In this document: positions 23,207 to 34,600 of the stretch, in pieces | How positions within the stretch are numbered: position 1 is the first letter of the stretch | How the letters are laid out: each line of letters opens with the position of its first letter | Assembly (NCBI GenBank): GCA_037367405.1 | Contig: JAZKJV010000679.1 | Coordinates: 310,001-374,000 of the forward strand | DNA from: Ottelia alismoides | Taxonomy: Eukaryota > Streptophyta > Magnoliopsida > Alismatales > Hydrocharitaceae | Length of the DNA: 64,000 bases | Reading direction: 5' to 3' | Notes under the pieces: generated by a model | What the model saw: only the letters and a program-made list of their open reading frames with translations | Database searches by the model: none | Told to the model about the DNA's origin: nothing | Translations under genes and position numbers: made by a program

Positions 23207-25692
23207 TGAAGGATATGGAGAAATCCTCAAGCGCATCACGGAAGCGTGATCGTCGTATCGGATACGACGAAGAACGACTAGTCGTACTAGTTGTTCGGAG
23301 CAGCGGAATTTAAAAATTTTTAAACCGATGAAACCACATGATCCGAGAACCATTCTCAAATCGTTTCATCTATAACCACAGCAAGTATAATGCAATACCT
23401 CTTGAAGCGTGGTTGATCGAGTCTCTACGAAAAGAGACCTCATGTCTCAAGTCCGATCGTCGGAGTAACGGCTTACGAGCGCGGAGATGAGTCGCGGTGT
23501 CCTCGCAATCCAAGATGATCCAAGCGCGGTTGCTCCTGATCTCGTCGCACGAGATCAAGCGTCTCCTTCGTGAGTGAAGCACTCCAAGAAGACAAAGAAC
23601 CGCAGAGAGTCGAAGCGGCAGCACGATGGCGCGGGCGACGACGTTTCTCTCCACTAAGGTGGACGGCCACCAAGAAGAGAGGGAGAGAAGGGCTGTCGTG
23701 TATATGAGAAAGAGAGAGAGAGAGTTTGTGCTACAATAGCATGTGTAAAGAGAGAGCCAAGTATGCCTCTCTATTTATAGGGTTTTGGGATCCATGGATC
23801 TCAATCCATGGGACACATAGAATCAATGGATGAGATTGATTTATGTTCATCCAATGGCTAAGATTGTTGTTGTCAAAAGCAACAAATTTAGGTCAAAATA
23901 TATTTGATAAAATCAAATATAATTCATTCCTAAATCAACCCAACAAATAAGGAGAGAAGACACATGGAGATTTCATCTCCATGTGCCTTCCATGTAGGCG
24001 CACACCCACTCCAATTAGGAGTGGTGTGCCGTCCATGGATTGCATGGAGATTGCAATCTCCATATAATCTCTCTTATTTATTTGCAACAAAATTATTTGG
24101 GTTTTATTTCTCAAAAAAATAATTCACAATTATCTTTGAGAATATTGCAATCTTGTCATGGAAAAATTGTGAATCATATTCACAACCCAAAACAACATGT
24201 AATTCATATTGTTAATTAATTACACAATGTGTATCCAATACACATCATAATTAATCAACACATATAAATTATAATTAACTCTCTCTAATACATTATAAAT
24301 CACATTTATAATATATTATGAATAATTGGATATCTCTATCCACATTATTCTTATCCAAACTAATTAAATCACATTTAATCATATTAGATAATTTCTCATA
24401 CATCATGATAATTAAAACACTTTTAATTATCAAATTCTCTTTGCTTAGATCTTATGGAATTGTTCTTAAATCATTTAAGAACAATGCTATTTCTCCTCAG
24501 ATACTTGGAGATAAGGACAGGGCGATTGTATTGTTCCACGTATAGTGACTTGGATGTTGAGATCGTATCTCAAATCCAGATCCTATGGACCTCCCACTGA
24601 TGCTTGATCAAATCAAGACCGTAGACTTAATCTTCTCATTGCATCTGAATCTCATTCAGATCAATGTCCAGTTCATGGACTAAGATTAGGTTACTTCTCT
24701 AATGAGAGGAGTCACTAAAATCCAAACCTCTTTCATCACTCCCTCGGAATGGAAGCGTCATGGTTATACAATCGTATATGATCAAATCACCCTTCAGGTA
24801 TTCCTAATACCTGCACATCCTACATACTGGAAGACTCATGATCATCCTGAAGATAAAGATCACTTTTACACTGTCATCTTCAGGGTTAGATCATTAAGTT
24901 TCTCAATCTTGGTCATCGGGATTTGGTATAGATCATATGCTTTCACAAAGCATATATCTTACCTTCAAATTCATGTCATGCTTCCAAAGCACGACGACCA
25001 TGCATGGAATTTGTTCAGTCCCAATACCTCATGAGTGAGCTCATGTCTCCCGGTTCACAGGTGAACCTGTATGATCCCTTTGAGAGATCGCATTACTCAT
25101 ATGTCCTTACATGCACACCAGCTCGCCAGTATATAGACCTTGATTAGGTCATCAACCTATTGGTCTGCCAAATGTACATACTCAGACATATAGCAATACA
25201 TCTGTCTCTAGTTAGAGGATGCATGCCTATGTTGTGACAGTATTCAACGTAGGTCTTTGGTTATCTCGATCTCGTCAAGTCAACCCATTGACTTGACTAA
25301 CCTGACACCTCTGAATCACTATTCCTATGCAGAGGACCTGCATCAAGAGGTCAGTCAGATATCAATCATATGAGATAGGATTGCCATCTCCCACTCAGAC
25401 TGGAGATCATCACTTAATGATCATTTGATGATGCTTGATGAGTCCTCTATCTAACTCCTTAGATATTCATCCAAGCATCAGCCTCTATGATCCATCCAAT
25501 GAATCAACAGCTGTATGATCATCAAGTTGGCCATGGTACATAACCCTTATTGTACAGAGGGACCCTATAGTGCATTCATTCATTAATCTCAGAAAGGGGA
25601 GTGAAAAATAATCAATAATCTTCATTGATAATTTATTCATTACAATAACATTTATTGTAGAAATGGTTCGCCCGGGGCTCACATTGCTAACA
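23207..25692 (-). repeat. 5' LTR of the large copia element
   Basis: About 2486 bp, a direct repeat of 15044-17531. The promoter of the element should lie here, firing leftward. The inner end abuts the primer-binding site at 23194-23204, and the outer end abuts the TSD CTCTC. Confidence 0.95.
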
Positions 25693-25786
25693 CTCTCCAA
25701 CCTTCATAACTATTCCAAACAGCTCCTATTCATATCAGGTTACTCCAACCCACTCCAATCCAGCAATTAAACAGACCCTACGGGTC

Positions 25787-26769
25787 GGTAAGTTACATAT
25801 TCTCTATTTACATTTTGGCATATATGGTTATCAAACTTTTCGTGGTTGCAGGTCAATTGATAACTAATTTCAATCTAATCACACAGTTAATCAAAGTAAT
25901 TGGGCTCATATAGCCTACACTTAATTATTCTACCAGATGATTCTTTCCTAAATTGGGGGAGGGGGGCAAGTGTGTATTTGAAGCCAATGGGAGATTGGAG
26001 AAAGTTGTATTGATGGTATTGTAGGTCTGGATGGTTGACAAGTTCAAGAATATACCCACTACATGCTGATTGGACATGGTGTGGTTACATTCCAATTTCT
26101 TCCCGATACCTCTCAAGGAAAATCCCGAATTGGATCCAAAATAAACGGGTTGGTGTGAACTTATCCATGCGGTTATGTACTCGGGGCCTTTACGGCCACC
26201 GATTGAGTGAAAAATGGGTCTATTTGAGGTATTTGATGCGTAAGAGGATCTATCTTATATAGTTGTAGATAACTTTTCAAGATAGAATAGAAGGGATATT
26301 GTTGGAGTTGTAATATGTGAAATATTGAAGTGAGTGAGTGCTTGCTTTGGAATTTTCAGAGAAGGCCCGTCTCAATGACAATCATGTAGACATTGATGCG
26401 GCTGTTCTCATTCTTTTCTTATGTATGCAAAATTTTGTATGCAAGAGTGACACCATTATATACACATACTTTTTTATATAATGTATATTTATTGATATTT
26501 ATGTTGTTTCTCCTAGGCAAAATACTTTCCATTCGAAAATTCGAGGTAGTTGAGGTTGTTGTGACAGATCAAATTTGTCTTTACAACTATCTTCCTTTTA
26601 TTACTTTGGTGACAAAATATGTGTCACAATAAACATTGTAACAGTCTTGTTGTCACCACAAACTGTATTGACCCAGCTTTTGGAGATGGAACAATGGTGA
26701 CGATTTGGTTGTCCTAATAACCATTTTTGTCACTACAAATTGCCATTCCGTCACTACAGTTTTGACACT
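25787..26769. other. Intergenic, no gene seen
   Basis: Mixed-composition DNA with short frames only. From 26630 onward there are several GTCACTACA/TTGTAGTG-like phrases that resemble CACTA-type transposon ends, but no paired termini could be established. Confidence 0.4.
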
Positions 26770-27013
26770 ACCTGTTTGGTAGGAGAATAAGCCCTGGAAT
26801 AAGGGGTCAATTCTCCTCCCGACACGGTTTCCAGGTATGACTATTCCTCATTATTCCATCTTATTTCACTCTTATTCCTATCTTTATCACACATTACCTA
26901 CCTTTATTTCACCTTATTCTCCTTATTCTTATCCTCCAGCCGAACGGAGAATAGACCCTTATTCTCCTTATTCTTCATCTTTGTTCCTGCTTATTCTCCT
27001 ACCGAACGGGCCC
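26770..27013. mobile_element. MITE with GGTAGGAGAATAAG inverted ends
   Basis: About 244 bp. The left end (CCTGTTTGGTAGGAGAATAAG) and the reverse complement of the right end (GGGCCCGTTCGGTAGGAGAA) form a terminal inverted repeat. The interior is rich in ATAAGGAGAATAAG-type repeats. A truncated copy of the same family lies in the LIL3 intron at 55551-55745. No reliable TSD was found, so the superfamily is uncertain. Confidence 0.65.
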
Positions 27014-28560
27014 TAAAAGACCGTCTTGTTGTAGTGAGGTTGCAACTTTGGTCGCTGACGAGAGCGACCTTGGCAGGTAGTGTGAGCGAGTGTTTACTAT
27101 AAATTGGAGTCGACCATGTGCTTCACATTTTTCTCATGCCAGTTATAGCATTACGAGGAGAAACAATAGGGACGAAATTCAATTTTATAATTATTGAAGT
27201 CTCGACGTCAATTATTCGTTACTAATATTTTATTGCAGATTGAATTAAGCAGTTATTGATTTATATATAATCAATACATTCCTCGTACGGACATTTTTTT
27301 GTAATTAATAAACTACATGGTTCCACATTTTTCTCGTTTCTTTTTAAATTTTATGACTGATGTAACAATATTAAAAAAATTATTTTACCTTTTCGTAATG
27401 CCAACTTTGTTGCAGATTTATCTTCAAATATTTAATATGATTTTTTAAGAAGTTGGTAGTAGGAGGTTTGGTTATGAATTTTTTAAGAAGTTGGAGATGG
27501 TACTTTAATCAATGAGGGCTTTACCGTGGGATTGGTTTTATTTTAAATTTATTTGTTTGCATACTGTAGATTTTGTTAAATTTTATATTTTATATTTACA
27601 TGTCTTTTTTGTTTGAGATTGGTTTTTAAATAAGAAGATTTGTTGTTCGAGTTTTTAAACATGAAACTGCGGATTTAAATCCATTGTAGACTGAATTTTA
27701 CTCATGTGTCTATGCTAGCAGGTAATTTCTTTATCCGCATATAAATTGTAATGCATTCTATTCGCATGTCAAAATTCTGTTGTTTGATAACATTTGTCAA
27801 AGGTATAACTTACATATATAATGTAACTTCTTTTGCTAAATCTGACTTTTTAATAATTCTCGATTTTTTAAACAAGCTGATTAAAATAATTCCTGATTGG
27901 TTGATAACATTCTTCAAGAATATTTTGGAGTTGAAACACAATCTATACCATCAACATCTGAAAGCCGCTTCAATGATCTGCAATAACCAAAAATACCTGC
28001 GAGAAATCTCTGTTGATATAAACAGTAGGCTTCCTCTTTTTTTGCATACTCATTATTCTATCATTAAGAAGATTTAATTAATAATTTACTAATGTTTTGA
28101 AGTTCTTCACTGTTCATGTGAGCAACAAATTCATGCCATCAGATCTCCACATCGAAAGAACTATTGTTAGATGCTAACTCTTGACTCCCTTTTCTCTATT
28201 AAAATAAATCTTGAATTCCATATTTGTACGAACTATGTTATTATGTTATTCCGGCATACTTACTGTATTTCTATTTTCTTTCTGCTTCATAAATTTCTCT
28301 ACTGCCCGCAGACCCCACTGCGAAATGTGGGTATGCTACCTAGTATATGTAACAACGAAAGATTTAGCGATGGATTTAAAATAAACATCGTTATATACAC
28401 AATTTGTTGTAGTGTCTAGTCTTCAAGAGGTTAGATTACCCGGGACCAACTTATTACTTTAAAATAATATAAGACTCAAATCATCACATTCATAAGCTTG
28501 GAGACCACGTTGGTATCAGATGGAAAGTTTGGGAACCTCCGTGTAAATTACCCTATTCTC
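27014..28560. other. Intergenic upstream of MATE gene 1
   Basis: AT-rich. TTGTTGTAGTG at 27026-27036 and again near 28389-28399 resembles CACTA-type termini. No gene is supported; the open frame at 27751-28077 has no recognisable domain. Confidence 0.4.
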
Positions 28561-28561
28561 C

Positions 28562-28605
28562 TACGTCACATAGAGCGTGTAGATTACGTCACATAGAGCG
28601 TGTAG
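28562..28605 (+). promoter_or_regulatory. Direct repeat with two TGACGTA-type motifs, as-1-like
   Basis: The 21-bp unit TACGTCACATAGAGCGTGTA(G) occurs at 28562-28582 and 28585-28605, 23 bp apart and 54-97 bp upstream of the MATE ATG. Each unit holds TACGTCA, the reverse complement of TGACGTA, the core bound by TGA-type bZIP factors. Paired TGACG motifs (as-1-like elements) are known to drive xenobiotic and oxidative-stress induction in plants. That this pair regulates the MATE gene is inference. Confidence 0.45.
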
Positions 28606-28658
28606 GCCATAAATTCACAGACACCTCAAGGCTCCATCCACAAACACCCAACTCAACT

Positions 28659-31600
28659 ATGCCCTCCCATGATAAGCTCCAAGATCCCCTCCTCCCCCCC
28701 TCCTCGCCGCCGCCGCCGCCGCCGCCGCTGCCCTCAGCCGGCGTGGGTCGTGAGCTGGAGGACATACTAAACGACACGAGCCTCCCCGCCTTCCGTCGGC
28801 TCTGGCTCGCCACATGGATCGAGCTACGCTTGCTCGTGTGGCTCGCGGCACCGGCTGTGGTGGTCTACTTGATAAACTATATGATGGCGATGTCGACGCA
28901 GATCTTCTGCGGCCACCTCGGCAACCTCCAGCTCGCCGCCGCATCCGTCGGCAACAACGGCGTCCGGCTCTTTGCCTATGGCCTCTTGGTATCTTTTGAT
29001 TTTCACATTTTGCTTCATCAACAATCGAGTCCCCAATTTATTTTTGCTCTTTAAAAAAAATAACAGAGATCAGCTTAATATTAGAGCCACATATTTTTTC
29101 AGGAAATAATTCAAAGTAAAAAATAACAACTGATGAATAAAATCCCGATTGATAGTCTGTTTATATTAGATAAGAAGTCGTTTTTAAGATTGTGACAAAA
29201 TCCATAATTTAATTGCATTTTGTTTTAAATTCTCAAATTTTGATGTCCAAATTTATGTATAATTGTTCGAAATTCTAGTCATACTGTCATTTTAATATGC
29301 CATAAAAAAATCAAATACTAGAAATTCATTCAATACGGTTTTTACATGTATGTATTTTTGTGTGAGAAAAAAACTTTAGAAATCGTCTAACAGGATTTTC
29401 ATCTGCTTCCATCACAGCAACAAAGCTGATGTATGATAAAATATATGTAACAAGGCATGTTATTTGTTGAGTTCATGAGAAGAAAACTTGAGATATACAA
29501 CAAATAAGTAACTGCTGATGCCAACACATATTATCGGTAATGATATAGAAAGGAGTACCTTATATTAGTTGTAATATTCACTTTGGCAACAAATATAATT
29601 GGTTGCAATCGATTATTTTTCAAATCATACATACGTTATCATATGTCAATTTTGTTGTAGTGTCAATTTTGTTGTAGCGAATGAATGTATATCGGTTTTG
29701 AGGTGGATGTAAACTGCAGCTGGGCATGGGAAGTGCCGTCGAGACGCTCTGCGGTCAGGCCTACGGGGCGGGCCGCTACGAGATGCTCGGTGTATACCTC
29801 CAGCGTTCAACCGTACTTCTTACCGCCACTGCGGTCCTCCTCACCATCGTATACGCCCTCTCCGAACCCCTCCTCCTCCTCCTCGGCCAATCCCCCGAGA
29901 TCGCATCAGCGGCCGCGATCTTCATCTACGGGTTGATCCCGCAGATGTTTGCCTACGCCGCCAATTTCCCGATCCAGAAGTTCCTGCAGGCGCAAAGCAT
30001 AGTGACGCCGAGCGCCTATATATCAGGTTCCACCGTCGTGGTGCACGTAGTGCTGAGCTGGGTGGTGGTGTATGTGATAAGATGGGGGCTTTTAGGGGCC
30101 TCTCTGATGCTCAGCCTCTCCTGGTGGATCATCGTCATCGCCCAATTCATGTACATTGTGAAGAGCGAGAGCTGTCGCAAGACGTGGACGGGGTTCTCGA
30201 CGGAGGCCTTCTCGGGGCTGTGGGAGTTCCTCCGGCTGTCCGTGGCGTCGGCGGTGATGCTGTGCTTGGAGACATGGTACTTCCAGATGCTCGTGCTCTT
30301 CGCCGGATTGCTCGAGCACCCGGAGCTGGCTCTCGATTCGCTCGCTATATGGTAAGTGTTGAGACATTCTTCAAAAATGTTTTGATGTTAAAATCAAAGT
30401 TTATATAACAAACAACGCATGGATACTAGTGCATTGTCATCGTTCCAGGACACGATTTCTGCTAATCATGTAGTTTGTGATAATTTAGTGTATTTAAAAG
30501 CTTCTGAAAAAAATACTTATTGAAAGTCCTCCAATTTTTCTCCATACGGCAAAAAATAATAAAAAAAAGTCGTGCTCGACTGCTCGTGCATTAATTGTGA
30601 CTGACCAGATGCATTATTTGATACATTGTCATTCATTTATGGTTATCTTATCTCTGGCATGTGCAGTTTAATATGGGACGACAATACGTACAGTTTTTTA
30701 GAAAAAATGGGCAATTTGTTGGATTTAAATATTTGCTATTGTTCCTTTTTTTAATATCAATTGCACTCCTTCGTTCTTTGATAGTTCACATATCTTTTTG
30801 TAATCTCAATTTTTTTGGGTAAGTAAGTAAATTCTATATTCCAAAAAAGAAGTGTACAATAAGCGGCAAAGGCCTTGATTCGCCCCCAAACAGTCCACAT
30901 CGCTGCCGCAAGCGTATTAGACAAGCGGACTCGTGCAGCCGCATCTAGATGGAATTAATCCATCTAATGAGGTCCCATAGATGCAAAGGCCAAGAAGGTG
31001 GGGAAGGTAGCGTAAGAGCAGTGCAAGATCCCACCCAAACTGCCAAGGAAAAAACACAGCTAAAGAATACTTGGCCATGGGACTCAAGGTCCATGCGACA
31101 AAGATAGCAGATGTTATGGTCGCAAATTCCAAATCTTGCAAGCTTGTCAGTAGAGGCCATCATGTTTAGAACCGCTCTGTAGAGAGTAAGAGACATTTTG
31201 AGGGGGTTCCTTTGGCCCAGACGCAAAGGGTCCAATCAGGGGCATCAGTTGAAGGACGTAGCAGGTTCACGGCACTAGTGAAAGAGAAGCCCTTGGGAGA
31301 ATGAATCCATTTATATGGATGGTCGTTACCAGCAATGGCAGGATGCAAGGCCTCTCTACTTGCGAGAATAGCCTTCCAAGTGGTGCTGTGAGAAGGTGAA
31401 GGAGAGGCATCCCAGAATGATCGGTCGGATAGGTATTTGCGTTGCATGTGGAGAGCCCAAATCAACGAATCGGAGGTCAGCAGTCTCCAAGCCCATGAGA
31501 CTACCATAGCACTTCCTCAGAGTGGTCAACGCACGAAGATCGATCCCCCCCCCCCCCCGACAAGGGGCGGCAAATGATAGACCACAAGATGTCATGCTGT

Positions 31601-34600
31601 TTGCGGCCCAAAAGGAAGTCTGCACATAGTGTAACGTCCCAGGCTTAGCTCCCCGGTTCGTTATCGAGGAATACTGGCCCTGACAACTTATTGGGTTCGG
31701 ACCCAATTGGATCCGTTGACAACCACCCAAAATACTTAAGCCCAAGTTGACAAGTAGTAATCCCCACCACTTATAAACCACACCCATACTTTGTGAGTTT
31801 TCGATGTGGCACTATGTTTGGGGTTAGGGTGTTACAACCTCCCCCGCTTATATTCGCAATGTCCTCAATTCTACATGGCCCATCACTCATTCCCAGTGAC
31901 AGTGGCGGTTGCATGCTCCGGGTAGCCATATCCTCCTACCTCTTTGTAGGGATGGCTCCACCTCTCGGGTAGCCCTTTCCACTATCAGAGGGAAATTTAG
32001 CTCTGATACCATTTGTAATGTCCAAGGCTTAGGTCCATGGTCCGTTATCGAAGAAAACTGACCCTGACAACTTATTGGGGTCGGACCCAATTGGATCCGT
32101 TGACAACCACCCAAAATGCTTAAGCCCAAGTTGACAAGTAGTATCACCCCAACCCCAAACATAGTACCACATCGAAAACTCACAAAGTATGGGTGTGGTT
32201 TATAAGTGGTGGGGATTACTACTTGTCAACTTGGGCTTAAGCATTTTGGGTGGTTGTCAACGGATCCAATTGGGTCCGAACCCAATAAGTTGTCAGGGCC
32301 AGTTTTTCTCGATAACGGACCGGGGACCTAAGCACGGGACGTTACACATAGCATGTCGATGCAGCGCACATAACTAAGAGGGATAAGGATGCCCGCGGTC
32401 TAGAAGAGTAGGACCCCCGACATGACATACTTCAGCAATTGCAGACAGCCGGCCATGAATAGGGTCTTTGCTTTCCGGCCCCTAAGCAAGACCCTCACCC
32501 TATAAACGAGGGGATTGCTGTTGAATATGCTCTCGAGTGTTGAGGCCAGATGCAGTCCCAGGTATGAAGCTGGTAGGTTCTGGTTGAGTATACCAACCCT
32601 TAAAGTAGTCGCGAAGTCCCCCATGTAGTGCTTTGACCGAAAGAGCTTGCTCTTCATTGCGTTCATTTGCAGCCTCGAGATCGAAAAGAACTCATCCGGG
32701 ATAACTCTAACAGACCTCAAGGAACGCGATGAACCACTACAGAAGAGTAGGAGATCATCCGTGTACATTAGGTGGGGAAGGAGTGGTCGATCGGCCCCTA
32801 CCCATAGGCTTCAGCCTGGCCGGAGCCACGGCCTGATCAATCAGGCAAGTGAGGGATTCCATACCTATTATGAAGAGAATTGGAATGAGGGGTCAACTTG
32901 TTGGAGCCCCCGAGTACCGCGGAAAGTCCACACGGGGAACCATCAACTAGGACCAAGAAGGAGGCAGAGGTGATGCAATTCTCGATCCACTTAACCCAAG
33001 TATCGGTAAAGCCCAAGCCCTTAGAGCATCAGGAATGAAAAAATGCTCCATAGAGTCAAAACCCTTGCGCAGATCAATCCTTATGCACGCCTTATTCATG
33101 CTACGTCGCCTGTCGAAGCCCCACGTTATCTCGTGAGCCAGGCAGATGTTGTCTCTAATAGTACGCCCCATGATGAACATCGATTGGTTAAGAGAGATCA
33201 AGTGAGGAAGCACCACAGCTAACCTGGAAGCGAGAAGCTTGGCAAAGATTCTGTATAGGACGTTGCAGCATGAGATGGGATTGAAGTCTCCAAAACCACT
33301 CGGAGATGGGATCTTAGGGATTAAGGTGAGGAAGATATGGTTCACCTGCCTGACCATGCTCCCCCATGGTGAAGGAACTCCATGGCATAGCAGATATCTG
33401 CCTTGATCAACTGCTAGTGTCTTCTAAGAACCTTGCGTTGAATCCATCAGACCCAGAGGCCTTAGTGGGCGAGATGGATCGTAAAGAGCCCTATATCTCC
33501 TCCTTAGAGAAAGGTCGAGTGAGCCATTGATGCGCTTCTTCTGAGAGCAGACGCTTGGGGGCAGGAGGAGCATCCCTACCCTGTCTGGGTAACGCGGGGC
33601 CCAGAATAGTACTGTAGTAATTAGTTACTGAGGCCAAGGCCTCAAGGGGTCTGTTGATAATAGCACCCTTGGGATTCAATAGAGAAGTGATGGTGTTATT
33701 GTTCATCCGAATTTTAGTCGCTAGGTGGAAGAAGGCAGTGTTGCGATCCCCTAGCTTAAGCCAATCAACTCTACTTTTTTGCTTCCAGGCGGATTCAAGA
33801 TCATTCTCAATATCATCGAGGAAACCCTTTACATCACCCTCCAGCTGAGCTAGGAAGGGATCAAGGGGGTCTCCTGAGAGCGCCCCATTGAGGGTTTCAA
33901 GGAAGTCTATTGCCAGCTTCCTCTCTTTTGACATGTTAGCTTCGGTGTTGGCCCACCGCTTGAGCTCCAGTTTGACGTTTTTAAGCTTAGAGGCAACTTT
34001 GAATAAGGGGTTACCAGAAACAGGAACACCCCAACTGCTCCAACATGGATGAAGGTGAGAAATGTTGTCTTAACATCCAACTGCTCCAAATGTAGGTTCT
34101 CAGCTGCAACAATGCTCAATACTGCTCTCTTATGGTTGAGACCTTTACAACAGGTGCAAAGATCTCTGTGAAATCAACTCCTGCTTTCTGTTGAAAGCCA
34201 TTCATCACTAGCCGATCCTTGTATCTAATGGAACCATCAACTTCCTCATTCACCCTGTACACCCACTTGTTGTGCAGAGCCTTCTTTCCCTTCGGTTGTG
34301 GGATTAAGTCCCATGTTTTGCTTCTTGAGAGAGAGTTCATCTCCTCATCCATGGCTAACTCCCACTGATTCCTTGCCTCACCTTGTATAGCTTCATCAAA
34401 GCATTCAGACTCACCATTATCTGTTAGCAATAAACAATTCAAGGAAGGTGAATACCTTGCAGTGGGTTTGTTGATTCTGGAAGATTTCCGTAGTATCGGA
34501 GTTTGCAGATTATTCTGTAGGATGAGTTGAACATTCTTATCACTTGGCTGTGATGTGCTTTGTTCAGGAGTTTCATCAAACTCCACAAAGTCCGGTTCTT

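Larger units (their letters stand above)
15044..25692 (-). mobile_element. Full-length Ty1/copia retrotransposon with 2.5-kb LTRs
   Basis: A 10.65-kb element with LTRs at 15044-17531 (3') and 23207-25692 (5'). Both start TGAAGG and end CTAACA on the plus strand. It is flanked by an exact 5-bp TSD, CTCTC (15039-15043 and 25693-25697). The primer-binding site (CTCTGATACCA, 23194-23204) abuts the right LTR, so it is transcribed leftward. A purine-rich tract on the minus strand (GTGGGAGAT) precedes the 3' LTR. Gag, protease, integrase, RT and RNase H follow in copia order. The LTRs differ at about two dozen positions by eye, about 1 percent, so insertion was fairly recent. The long LTR and 1.7-kb leader suggest an Angela/Tork-type lineage. 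One frameshift and one stop make it defective. Confidence 0.96.
14929..25778. mobile_element. Small hAT-like MITE split by the large copia element
   Basis: If the copia (15044-25692) and one TSD copy are removed, about 196 bp remain. They are flanked by the 8-bp direct repeat TACGGGTC (14921-14928 and 25779-25786). The right part ends in AAACAGACCC, like the MITE at 54588-54690 (AACCAAACAGACCCT). hAT elements make 8-bp duplications. The terminal inverted repeats are poorly conserved, so the call is tentative. Confidence 0.4.

Noticed and set aside
23370..23654. 94-codon frame, also present at 15207-15491
   Set aside because: It is repeated only because both copies are LTRs of the same element; no similarity to a protein family.
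24702..25034. 110-codon frame, also present at 16541-16873
   Set aside because: Lies inside the copia LTRs and is duplicated with them; no domain.
27026..29671. TTGTTGTAGTG phrases (27026, 28389, 29656, 29671) as CACTA transposon ends
   Set aside because: No paired CACTA start, subterminal repeats or 3-bp TSD could be matched; may be ends of decayed elements.
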